A DNA stretch of 64,000 nt from Irineochytrium annulatum. Lineage: Eukaryota > Chytridiomycota > Chytridiomycetes > Chytridiales > Chytridiaceae. Positions 25,272 to 35,500 of the stretch are shown here, one piece after another (position 1 is the stretch's first letter; every line of letters starts with the position of its first letter). The stretch lies in contig JADGJL010000016.1 of assembly GCA_027600665.1 (NCBI GenBank), positions 37,241 to 101,240 on the forward strand, in the 5' to 3' direction. The position numbers and the translations under genes were made by a program. The notes under the pieces are model-generated. The model was not told the DNA's origin. It made no database searches and was given only the letters and a program-made list of their open reading frames with translations.

Positions 25272-27089
25272 TCAAGGAGCGGGCGACCGGCCGTCCTTCG
25301 CATCACCGCCCGCCGCTCTCGGACCTTCCACCACCACCACCGGCACGCTGATCTCCATCTCCCTCTCCCTTCTATACCCCTGCATCCCGACATTTCCCCC
25401 GACGCGCGCGACCCTGTATTTCACCCTCACGAGCACGCAGTGGCTCCTCCGCACCTCCCTCAGCCGACTCGAGGGGAGATACTCTGCCCGCGCGGACGCG
25501 TCGCGAGGCGCCAGAGGTACTTTGAGCGTGATGCGCACGGCGCCAGGCGACGGCGTAGTCGACGTGGCCGCTGACGAGGAGGAAGAGAGAAGGAAGTCAT
25601 CAGAGCGCGAGGAGGGGGAGTGACCCGGGGTCGGGTATGCGTCCGATGAGGTGTCGGAGCACAGAGGGGATCCGCGGCCGCCCCGAAACAGCCTCACGAC
25701 CCCTCCCCAAAGCCCGCTTCTCGTGCCACAGTCCCTCCCGCTCCGGTCTACCTCAAACAGATTCGCTGTCGCGACTCTACCAGCGGCCAAGACATCCACA
25801 CTGACGCCCCTCCCCACTTTCACTCGGTGCACGACCATGGCGCCAAGCCTGTCCACCTCCCTCGTGACGCCGTCCTCCCTCAGGGCCGTGACGCGGAAAT
25901 GAGTCGCCTGGCGCAGCTGGGCCGTAGCGGACGTGATCTTCTCGACGCGCTCGCGTGCGCGGGTGATAGTGCCGGGGTGGAGCGTCAGGGTCAAGGGAAG
26001 CGTCGCGGCCCCAGAGGTGGTGTGGTAAATCTGCGGTGAGTGGGAGAGCGTGTAGCGGAGGAGTTTGTCGGCGCTCTGGCCGCGGAGAGTGCGGGGCAGG
26101 GTGATGGGGGTAGTGGCGCGGTGGATGGTGATGGCGTGCTTGTGTTGAAGAGCTGCCGGGCGCGAGGGGTGGGAGATGGGGAGGGCAGGAATTGCGTCGA
26201 GGGGCACGGGGACGGGCGTGAGAGGGGTAAGAGGTGTCGTGGTGTCGGCCGTGAGGGCAATGTTGCCTACGGTGAAGAGCCGGGCAGTCAGTGCGTAGGA
26301 GATGCTGTAGAAGGGCGTCGAGACAGACGAGGGGCAGTTTCGCGAGACGCGGAGGGCGAACGGGAAGGTGTGCTGTTAATATACGAATTAGCGTCATGAA
26401 AACTCAAACAAGCACGTATGTACCTCGCCTGCCTTCAAACCCGTCGCGCCGTACATACGAGACGACCAGATCGTCGTCTTCTCGCGGCAGAGGCGTCGCT
26501 GGATCGGGATGGCCGCGGGTGTCCCTACGCGCATGTTGGCGGGACCGCCCCGGACCCATCCACGGGCGACCTTGTCGGCGTCGACGTCGAGTGTGCCTGT
26601 TGAATCATTTACGTTGGCATAATTTGCAGAACACGTCGTAAGGAAACGGTTACCGAGGAAATTCAAGTCCAAGCTCTCGAGGTCGGGCTCGTCCCTCGCC
26701 AGCGTAACGACCACCCGTCCACGCAAGACTTGATGCGTGCGACCACCACCCGCCGGAACCTCGCTCAGCCCCAACGTCCTGGCCCTACAACTTCCTTCAT
26801 CGTCCTCGTCATCCTCGCTGCCGTCGTCCTCAACATCCAGCCTCCTCCTTCTGCCCTTCTCCCTCCTGGCATGCTGCTCCTTGGCTCTCCTCTTCACCTC
26901 CTGCACAATCGCCACGTCTGATCCTCCGTCAACGTCAACGCGGACTGCCACCCTCGACGGCAGGCCCGCGATCCTCCTCCTCGGGACGACCCCGGCTCCG
27001 GGCAAGTTCGCGGTCGACGCGGCGGACAGCAGGCCCGTCATCATCTTGGTGGCGGCCGTCGTGGCGGCGGGGGCGATGAGGACGTTCAT
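25272..27089 (-). CDS. arrestin-domain protein (alpha-arrestin-like)
   Basis: Model: complement(join(25272..26372,26424..26596,26654..27089)), 569 residues. The arrestin N domain starts near residue 120 with VLRGRVVVTLARD and ESLDLNFLG, and continues with the hallmark HTFPFALRVSRNCPSSVSTP followed by SISYALTARLF. The C-domain region begins with PALPISHPSR, but its match to the family is weaker. Two inserts are unusual: a basic then acidic stretch at about 65-105 (EKGRRRRLDVEDDGSEDDEDDE) before the N domain, and a Ser/Pro-rich insert near 455-495. Fungal alpha-arrestins act as adaptors that bring Rsp5-type ubiquitin ligases to membrane transporters; no PPxY motif was noticed, so that role is not shown. 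The start is the first ATG of the open frame. Confidence 0.8.
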
Positions 27090-28054
27090 TGCTCGTCGGG
27101 GGTATGCGGGGTCCCTAGTGGTGCTGGTAATTGGCAGGCCATTGGAGGGAGCGCCTGTGCTCTATAAAAACGTGTCGCCGGAGGTCCTTCATCGTCGTTT
27201 GAAGGAGTGCTCGAGGAACCATGACGAAACGCCTTCAAGCCGACTAGGCATTTGAGGTAACAAGCCGCGTGGCTTGAAGAATTGATGTATAAGGGACAAA
27301 AAGGTAGACTCGTGCCCATATTACGAGCGGTCGTCTTAGACATCATCTACAAAATATCAGAGTTTAGTCAGGTTGCTTCAATTCTTGCTCGTTGCAAGGC
27401 AGCCAATGCAGCACATGTCTTCGCAAAAAGGAAAGAACTTCAATATGTATTGTCATCTAAGGCTCGTAGGTCTCGTGTCGTCGCCTTGGATGAATCTGGA
27501 GCAACATGGGGACAAAAAATCGGTGAGAACGCCTTTCTCGCTTGACCAAATGCCATGAATCTACAAAATATAAACATGGCGTATCGACGAGGACGACAAG
27601 GAGGTCGACATATCAGCTTAGGACTGAGAGCACGAGTTCCTTTCGAGGGTGCAATCCTGCCTTTAGGGACCCTGCAGCTCCAGCTTGGCTTTACCGCATC
27701 CCGAGCCCAGGCTACGCTTGAGGCCACAGCAGAGCCCCGTCGCACTCCCTACCGCCACCGCCTCCGGCTCCTCTTCTGCCCACACCTCCGACAGCTTCAC
27801 CACCGCCGCTGCCGTCCTCTCTCGCCCCACCCGCGTCGTCTCGGTCACTACGCCTATCATCACCTCGTCCACCGCCTCACCGTCGCGAGGACGACGGCGG
27901 CGATAGTGAGGCAGTAAACGGGGTGGTGAAGGGCGGGGGTGACGGAGAGCACGCCGATGGGGCGGGAGAGGACGGCAGTGAGGTTGCTTAACAATTCCAC
28001 ATAATAAGAAACCAAGTCTGTCCGAAAGTAGACTTGTCACCTTCATTTGCTGGA
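27090..28054. other. divergent intergenic region with unassigned open stretches
   Basis: Between the arrestin gene (-) and IMA1 (+). On the minus strand, 27663-27990 has two adjoining open stretches in different frames: a hydrophobic one (TLHHPVYC-like, with CLTIAAVVLATV) and a polar one (DEVMIGVVTETTRVGRERT). They could be a frameshifted small membrane-protein gene or chance. An upstream exon of IMA1 may also lie here, but none was found. Confidence 0.35.
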
Positions 28055-30160
28055 ATGCCGCCGTGGACGATGGAGCCGACCGTCTCCGCGGTTGGGCAGG
28101 AAAAGAAGGACGAGCCGCCACCCGCCTTTTGCCCGACCTGCATTCACAACCAAAATATTGTCCTCCAGCTCCTCGCCGCCTACGATCCGGGCGACGATGT
28201 AAATATCCACAACGCTTTCCACGCGGAGGAAACGACCTTCTGACTTTGCGATTGATGACAGGACTACTACGACGAGACGATCCCGCACTACAAACAGCGC
28301 CTCGAGCGGCTGTACCCGTTCCCCTGCAGCCAGTGCGCGCCGACCGTGTTGGCCGCGCTCAGAGCCGTCGAGCGGCGCGTGAGGGCGTGGAACTTGAACG
28401 AGGGGTTGAAGAGGAGCAGCGGTTCGGATGTTGCGGACGTCGTGGAAAGAAGGAGGGTGTTCGGGGGAGCGGTGGAGAACACGGGCTGGCGTTGGTGGTG
28501 TTGGAGGATCGCGTGGGTCGGGGCGATGGCCATCAATTGCGGGTGGTGGGTTGTTATGGGAGTTGGTTTCCTTGCAGGTACGATTGGCATTACTTGATAA
28601 ATCGGCTACTGTCGTTGTTCTGATTTTAGCATTTCAACAGCGTCCCTCTTCCCCCTGACCGTTCACCCCTTCACCTGCCAGCACCGCCCCCCGCGAACGC
28701 TTCCCTCCGTCCACTCGCCGACATGCGACCCTTTCCGATCCCTTTGGTCCCCTTCCTCCCCCACCTCTTGCCCTTCCCCATCCGCGCTCGTCGACGCCCT
28801 CCTGGCGCGCCTGGACCCCGTCCGATTCATCTGCGGGCGCTCATGGCTGACCTGGACACTCTTGACGGCCCCCTGTATCTTCTTCAACCCGGAGTGGCCG
28901 AGGCGTTTCGGGAGGATCGATACGACCGTCGGGGGCGTCGGAAGGAGGGTGGATAAGGCCAGCTACTTGGTGTGAGCTTGATGCATTAGTTTTGGGATGT
29001 GTTTGTAAGGCTGTTCCTGACCTATGACACATGTGCTAGGCCTCGCAGGTGGCGCTGCTGCTCATTCGGTTTGCGGCGGCTTTGCTCTACCGCTTGTTGG
29101 ACTGGAGTAACGCGACGTGGTGTGTTATGAACGTCGCCTTTCTCGCCGTGACGGCCTTCGTAAGTGTCCCTTGCCTTCGTTGATCGTATCTTCGCTCACG
29201 AAGGCTGGTGATTAAAAAAACAGGCATTGCAGAAGCTGCGCGCGACCCTCGTTCACGATGGTGGGCCTCACAAACCCAGGCGGCAAGACAGCTCGGAATT
29301 GCGGCGTACATCGGCGATTTCTCAAAGTAGCGATCAAAATGGCTACTCGGTCATGAGGGGCGCGCTGGCGCCACCGCCACCGGGCTTAAGGAAGCGGACT
29401 GCATCGGGGTTGTCCAATGATATGGTTGATGAGCTCAGCGGGGAGGTTTGCTTGAATTTCATGGTTGTGCATTTTTGACGCAATCAGATGTCCGGTCTAC
29501 TCGGCATAGAGCTCGCCCTCGCGTCCAGCTCCGTCGGTACCGATGTGGAAGCGGACGTGGTCCACTTTCGCGCTCGGAAGCGGGGAGCGGACCTCATTCG
29601 CTCATTGGCTAGGCTGGTATTGGCGGCGACATTTGTGCTTGCTTTTTGGAGAGCCTTTGAGCTGGCGAGTGTCGCGGAGGTGCCGCGTCGCCCGCCGTTG
29701 GAAGACGGCTCGCCGGAATGGTTTGCTGAGGTGGCGGCGTTGGCCTTTTCGGCGGGGTTAATTGCTTGGTGGAGGGTAAGGGTGCGTGAAATTATCAGCG
29801 TGGGGGCGACGGAGGATAGCTTTTGGGTACGTCAACTGACCTTTTAGGATATATTTCCCTGTCACTGATGTGCTCTACCGTCAGAATTGGTGCATCGGAG
29901 CGCTCACAATACTCCTCGTAATCAGCCTCGCCTCGATAATGCCATTGCCCGTCGCGGCGGTGTCGACGGCCGTCGCGACGGGGTGGCAAGTCGCTCGGTG
30001 GCCACCGCTGCCGTTTGATCCGGGGTTAATTTTTGCCGAGGTCAGAAAGACGTTTTTGGAGACGCCAGAAGGGTTGTGGTGGCTGCGGGTGAGCCCGCCG
30101 TTGATGGACGCGACGTTGGTCGGGGTGTGTGGGGTTGCAACGTATGTCTTCAGGAGGTAG
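28055..30160 (+). CDS. IMA1: inner nuclear membrane protein, Ima1/Samp1 (TMEM201) family
   Basis: Model: join(28055..28198,28262..28577,28641..28969,29040..29159,29224..29445,29488..29826,29885..30160), 581 residues, seven exons, all in frame. The Ima1 N-terminal zinc domain is clear: FCPTCIHNQNIVLQLLAAYD, DYYDETIPHYKQRLERLYP and PCSQCAPTV, giving two CxxC pairs. Several transmembrane helices follow (WWVVMGVGFLA, WLTWTLLTAPCIFF, VMNVAFLAVTAF, LVLAATFVLAFW, IGALTILLVISLAS). Family members sit in the inner nuclear membrane and connect the nucleus, centromeres or LINC complexes to the cytoskeleton. Other members have an additional CxxC pair before FCPTC; it is absent from this model, so a 5' exon may be missing and the start is uncertain. 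Confidence 0.85.
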
Positions 30161-30363
30161 TTTTGTTTCCTAAAAGAGCTTTTCTCCTTTTTAAAGTGGT
30201 GTATGTATTGCATGCTTGATCTTAGTAATTGCATTCGACCCGAATGGTTCAGTATCTAGGGATTGTGGACGAGTGAGTATATACTACAAAGTTGACAATA
30301 ATATAATTGCAATGGACAAGTTGTCCGCAAGCAAGCAGGACCGGCTACAAGTCGATGTTTTTC

Positions 30364-31779
30364 TTAACACGCCTGCGGAACCATTTGTAAGTCAAACCGG
30401 AACAACTCACGTAAGATAGTTTTCACGTACTTTCTTCCGACAATCGGAATCTCCAACGGCTTAGAGAAGAGGAGCTCCGGCTTTGCGGGCCTCCGGCTAC
30501 TCGAAGTAGGCGAGCTGTCCCTCGCATCGTCCGCCTGGGTCTGCGAGTCCAAGTTTATGGGCGACCTGTCCCTCCGCGACCTCTTCACCGTCGACTTCTC
30601 GCCGTCCCCGGCAATAGTTGAACCATCGGAGGCCGGCGTGGCGCGCGGCCGATGTGACGCCGCCGTCTTCGGCGTCCCAGCTTCCGTTGCTGAAACATTT
30701 ACTCAGTTACAGCATGTGGCAAGACGGGAAGCCACAGCAAGGATGCGTACCATCGTCGACCTCTTCAACCTTGACCCTCGACCCATCCGTCAGCAGCCGT
30801 TCGGTGTCCTCCTCGGCCGCCTTCCGCATGCGCTCGTGCTCCTCCAAGGCCTTCAGGAGCGCACGTATCTTTGCCTTCTTCTCATTAAGGATCGCCACAA
30901 ACTAAATGAATACAACTACCAAGATTAGCTACGGAACAAACGGTGGACGGAAAATTAGTTCCCAACCTTTCGGTACAGCTGGGCCTCGTTCTTCTTCTGA
31001 TGGGTTGTTCGCCAGCCGTCGAAGTTGGCTCGCGTCGTGTCGAGGTCGATCGTTGTCATCTCCTTCTCCCGTTCGAGGTCTGCAAGCCGTGACTACAGAT
31101 CTAGTTTGGCGCAAAGTGGTAGGTTCGAGTGCGTACCTTCATATCAGCGCGATCCCCCACCAACCGCGTCAACATGTCCGTCCACACCTCTGAGTTTGTA
31201 TCTTTTCGCATAGCGCGTACAGGGATAATCATCAAATCAAACTGTGCGACATCAATTCGTTACACCACAACAAAAGATATCTAGTGCCTACCTCAATTTC
31301 GGTCTCGGCATCCTGCACGAACAGAACGAGCTCGCGGTCCTGACAGCAGTTTAACATGCGCCACGCAGAGCTGCCCGAACCATTCCCGCGCCAGCCTTGA
31401 CCGCCACCCCCGTCTTCATCCCGCGCGGGTCCGCTTTCCCAGCCAGGGCAGCCCGCACGCAATCCGCAAAGGCTGCAACGTCCATTTCGCCCCGGCCCGT
31501 CGCATCCCGCAGGTCCTGCACCTTCACTGAATGACGAAGAAGTTTGTTAAAGCCGCTTCCAGCACATTAGTCTTTGAAAGGAAACTGTGGATGAACGGGC
31601 TACACACCGGTTGCCTCCCAGCTCTGAGTTAGCGGCACGTCCACGACCTGCACCTTCGCCACGGGCCTGCTCCCTCCGCCGCCACCTGCCGAGGTTGCGG
31701 ACGCGTTCCAGGTGCTGCAGACGATGTGGTCCCCGGTGTCGTTGAAGCCGCTGTCGATGCGCAGGAACTCGTCCTGCAT
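30364..31779 (-). CDS. XRCC4: XRCC4, DNA ligase IV cofactor, with an apparent one-base deletion
   Basis: Model: complement(join(30364..30689,30751..30901,30967..31092,31137..31241,31292..31526,31608..31779)). The head domain shows VPLTQSWEATVKVQDL and MDVAAFADCVRAALAG, then ELVLFVQDAETEIEFDLM. The stalk is a coiled coil (RLADLEREKEM; KFVAILNEKKAKIRALLKAL), whose last part closely matches the XRCC4 stalk. A Ser/basic-rich tail follows. XRCC4 holds DNA ligase IV in non-homologous end joining in the nucleus. The exon at 31292-31526 is 235 bases; frame is kept only if it is 236. The break lies between GKADPRG and GGGGQGW, at a run of five C (31407-31411; G on the coding strand), so a missing base in that run explains it. 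The start is uncertain; the frame stays open to 31824. Confidence 0.85.
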
Positions 31780-32558
31780 GTTGAAGTGGCAGTTTGTCAA
31801 GTTGATTTCGCTCGGCAGCGCCTGTTATGGGCGATCGTGGCCCAGATCACCCCCTGGTACGTTCGTGAGCGGATCCAGATTACCTGCCGAGTCACGATGA
31901 CCAAGTCTCACTGTGGACCTACAGTGGCATCGTGTCTCGGGGGCGGTCAGCGGCCTGCCGACGTTGGACCAAGCGATCACTTTCCAGGTCTACATCGACT
32001 TGCTTGTTGGTTAGAACGCGTCTCTTGTCAATCTCGTGGCCGCTGATGATTGTTTTATCAGCTAAGGAATGGCAGAGTTTGAACATCGTTAGGACTCCGT
32101 CGTTGATGCGTGCTGTTTGTTATGGGGCGAAAACGGAGGCGGTACTAGGCCAGCGCGTTGATTTTGTACTTACGCGGCATCATAAGTAGGACGATACGGT
32201 CGTGGTGGTGCCGATTTCTGCCAAAGATACCTGGACGGTGGATAGGTAACAAGCGTTGATTCCTCTTCATCTTACGAGTCTGGTCAAAAGCATATTGTCG
32301 GACATAGGGTTTGTTCGCGACGGTCTTCCGGAAACTGTTCAGAATTGCAGGTTCGTTATCTCCACCGGCGAACGTTGTGTCGACCTCTGTTTCCCTTGCA
32401 GGGCGGTTATTGCTGTCGTAGCGAGTGATAGCACCATTATGTACTACTACGTCAATTGCTGAAAATTAATCGAACTGCACATAGCACTGTAACATCCCTC
32501 TCTCTTGAATAAATTACACATTACTTCTAGTCTAACATTGGATGCGAATAAAGTTCAG
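31780..32558. other. intergenic region with possible 5' exons
   Basis: Upstream of XRCC4 and downstream of the NDK-repeat gene. An open minus-strand stretch at about 31920-32062 (ISGHEIDKRRVLTNKQVDVD) can be joined to a short ATG exon near 32179 by a GT-AG intron, but it could not be connected in frame to XRCC4. Otherwise nothing is recognised. Confidence 0.35.
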
Positions 32559-35500
32559 CTACAAATCTCGAACTGACGGCGCCTTCGACACCGGTTTGGA
32601 GGCCGGCTTTGATGCAGGCTTGGAGGATGGGCGCGTCGCGGGCTTCGACGCCGGTTTCGATGCTGGCCGTGTCGCAGGCTTCGACGATGGGCGAGTCGCC
32701 GGTTTTGAATTCGGCTGGGCCCCCGGAGGCGGCGTCCCAGCTGCGCTTGCTCTTTTCGACGCGCCCCTCTTCGGGGTTCCCCCCCCGCCTGGTGCAGTTG
32801 ACGGCGGCCGAGGGGTTAGTGCGTCGGCGGCGTCTTGGGCGGTGGGACGGTCGGTGGCGTCTTGGGTAGCAGGATGGACAGCCGCGGCTTCATTTGCGGC
32901 CTCAGCCGCTTCCGGCACCTTCTCTCCAGTCTCTGCCACCCCAGCCATCGCCTCCGTAGCCTCCGGAGCCGCCGCCCTCTCAGCATCCTCGTTGGTCTCA
33001 GCCGAAGCCTCCACAGCCTCCGTCCCGGGAGCAGGCACTTCCGAAGCTTCCGCATGCGCAGTTTCAGCAATCCCAGCCTCCTCAGTTCCCGGCTCCGTTC
33101 CCGACGTCTCCGGCACGGCCTCCGCGTTCGCCGTCCTCGCCGTATTCTCCGGGGCGGACATAGTGGTATCCGCAGCGGCTGCTTCGGCAGGAGTAGATTC
33201 GCCTAGAGCGGTATTACTGTCCCCAAACACAATATTAATTTCCCTCTCGGCCGATGGAGCAGAGTCGGAGCCATGCACGGCATTTTTGGAACCGTCCGTG
33301 CCGTACAATGCACGGATCGACTCGGGGGCCGACTCGCGCGCCTTTTCCGAGTTGGTGGGGCCGGCTAGGCTTCTCCATCCAGAGATGGCCTCATCTCCCT
33401 CTAGTTCGATAGCGTAGATAGGGGAGCTACCGACGTCATTAGTGGCCGGATTGTATACGGCAGTTCCCAATGCTTACCTGCTCATCCATGTGGTAAGATC
33501 CTCGTAGAAGGGTTTGCCAAGATGTTCTTTATAAAATTCCTCGGCTTTTGCCTTCGTAAACGTGACCTCCATCTCGCGGACGACTTTAAGCCCAGCCGCC
33601 AAAATCCTCTCCATAATCGAGTCTTTCTTCCCAGGGTACGCGTCGGGCTTGATGAGCGCTAAGGTCCGCTGCACTGTCTCCGTCTTTGGTGTTGACGCGT
33701 GAATTCTAACGGACCTCTGCCCATGGTCCACTGGCCGGTCGTCGCCCCCGAACAGGACCCGAATCTCCCGCGCCGCCGAGATGATTGAGTCGGAGCCATG
33801 CACGGCGTTGTGGGTACCATCCGTGCCGAAGAGCGCTCGGATCGATTCGGGTGCCGTCTCCCGCGCCTTGTCCGAGTTCGTCGGCCCCGCCAGCGCCCTC
33901 CACGCCTTTATACCGTCTACCTTCTCCAGCACGATACCGTATATTGGCGCCGAGCTCATCCACTCCGTCAACTCCTTGTAAAACGCTTTCTCCGCGTGCT
34001 CCTTGTAGAACTCCTCCGCCTTCTCCTTCGAAAGCGTCACAGCTGACTCCCTAATGACTCTAAACTTCTCCGCCCGGATGCGGTCCATAATCTCGGTTGT
34101 GTGGTCCGGGTGGGCATCGGGCTTGATCAAGGCCAACGTGCGCTCGAGCCTCGGCGCGTTGGGTGAAACGGCGCTGCCAAAGACGACGGCAATCTCGCGG
34201 GCGGCTGAGGCGAGCGAGTCGGACCCGTGGACGGCGTTTTGGGACCCGTCCGTGCCGTAGAGCGCGCGGATAGAGTCTGGGTGCGTCTCGCGGGCCTTCT
34301 CGGAGTTTGTCGGACCCGCGAGGGCACGCCAGCCGCTCACAGCCGACGTCCTCTGGAGGACAATGGCGTAAATCGGGGCGCTGCTCATCCACGTCGTCAA
34401 CGTCTCGTAAAACTCCTTGCCCAGATGCTCCTTGTAGAACTCCTCGGCTTTCTCCTTCGTGAACACGACCTCCGCCTCGTGGATGATGCTGAAACCGTCG
34501 GCCTTGATCTTCTCAATAACATCGTCTTTCTTAGCGGGGTAGATATCAGGCTTAATGAGCGCCAACGTGCGCTCCTCAGGGTGCGACGGAGTGTGATGCC
34601 TGGACTGCCTCGACTCCCTTCTGGATTCCCTATGCTTTGAGTGATGCGCGGCGGGCGGCGCCGGGGCCATCGCAGGGACGGTATCGCCAAAAATGACGCC
34701 GATCTCCCGAGCGGCGGACTCGGGCGAATCGGAGCCATGGACGGCGTTTTTCGAGCCATCTGTACCGTACAGCGCCCGAATCGTTTCCGGGGCGGTCTCC
34801 TTTGCCTTCTCCGAATTTGTCGGACCGGCGAGCGCCCTCCATCCGCTTATCGCAGATGCCTTTTCGAGAACCATCGCGTAAATCGGAGCGCCGCTCATCC
34901 AAGTGGTCAGGGTGTCGTAAAACTCCTTGCCCTTGTGCTCCTGGTAAAACTCCTCCGCCATCTCTTTCGTCATCGAAATCTCGGACTCCTGGACGACGGT
35001 GAACCCATCTGCCAGTATCTTCTCAAGGATCGCGTCCTTCTGCTGCGGGTACGCGTCGGGCTTGATGAGCGCCAACGTTCGTTCGGTGACATTATGAGCT
35101 TCCCCGTCACGGGCGGATTGGCTTGGGGCGGGAGCTGTGGGCGATATCGCATCTCCAAACATCACGCCGATTTCACGAGCAGCCGAGGCCGGCGAATCGG
35201 ACCCGTGAACCGCGTTCTTCGAACCGTCGGTTCCGAACAGCGCGCGAATAGACTCTGGTGACTCCTCGCGTGCCTTCTCCGAGTTCGTCGGCCCGGCTAG
35301 CGCTCTCCACCCCGTAATGCCCGACGCCTTTTGCAGCACTAACGCGTAAATCGGCGCCGAGCTCATCCACGTCGTGAGATCCTCATAGAAGCCCTTCCCT
35401 TCATGCTCTTTGTAAAACTCCTGAGCTTTCTCCTTCGTCATTTCAACCTCCGCCTCGTGGACGATTGTGAAACCGTCCGCCTTAATCTTCTCCAGGATCG

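Noticed and set aside
34641..35261. Long plus-strand open frames opposite the NDK repeats
   Set aside because: They are antisense shadows of conserved NDK codons in GC-rich sequence and have no recognisable domain.
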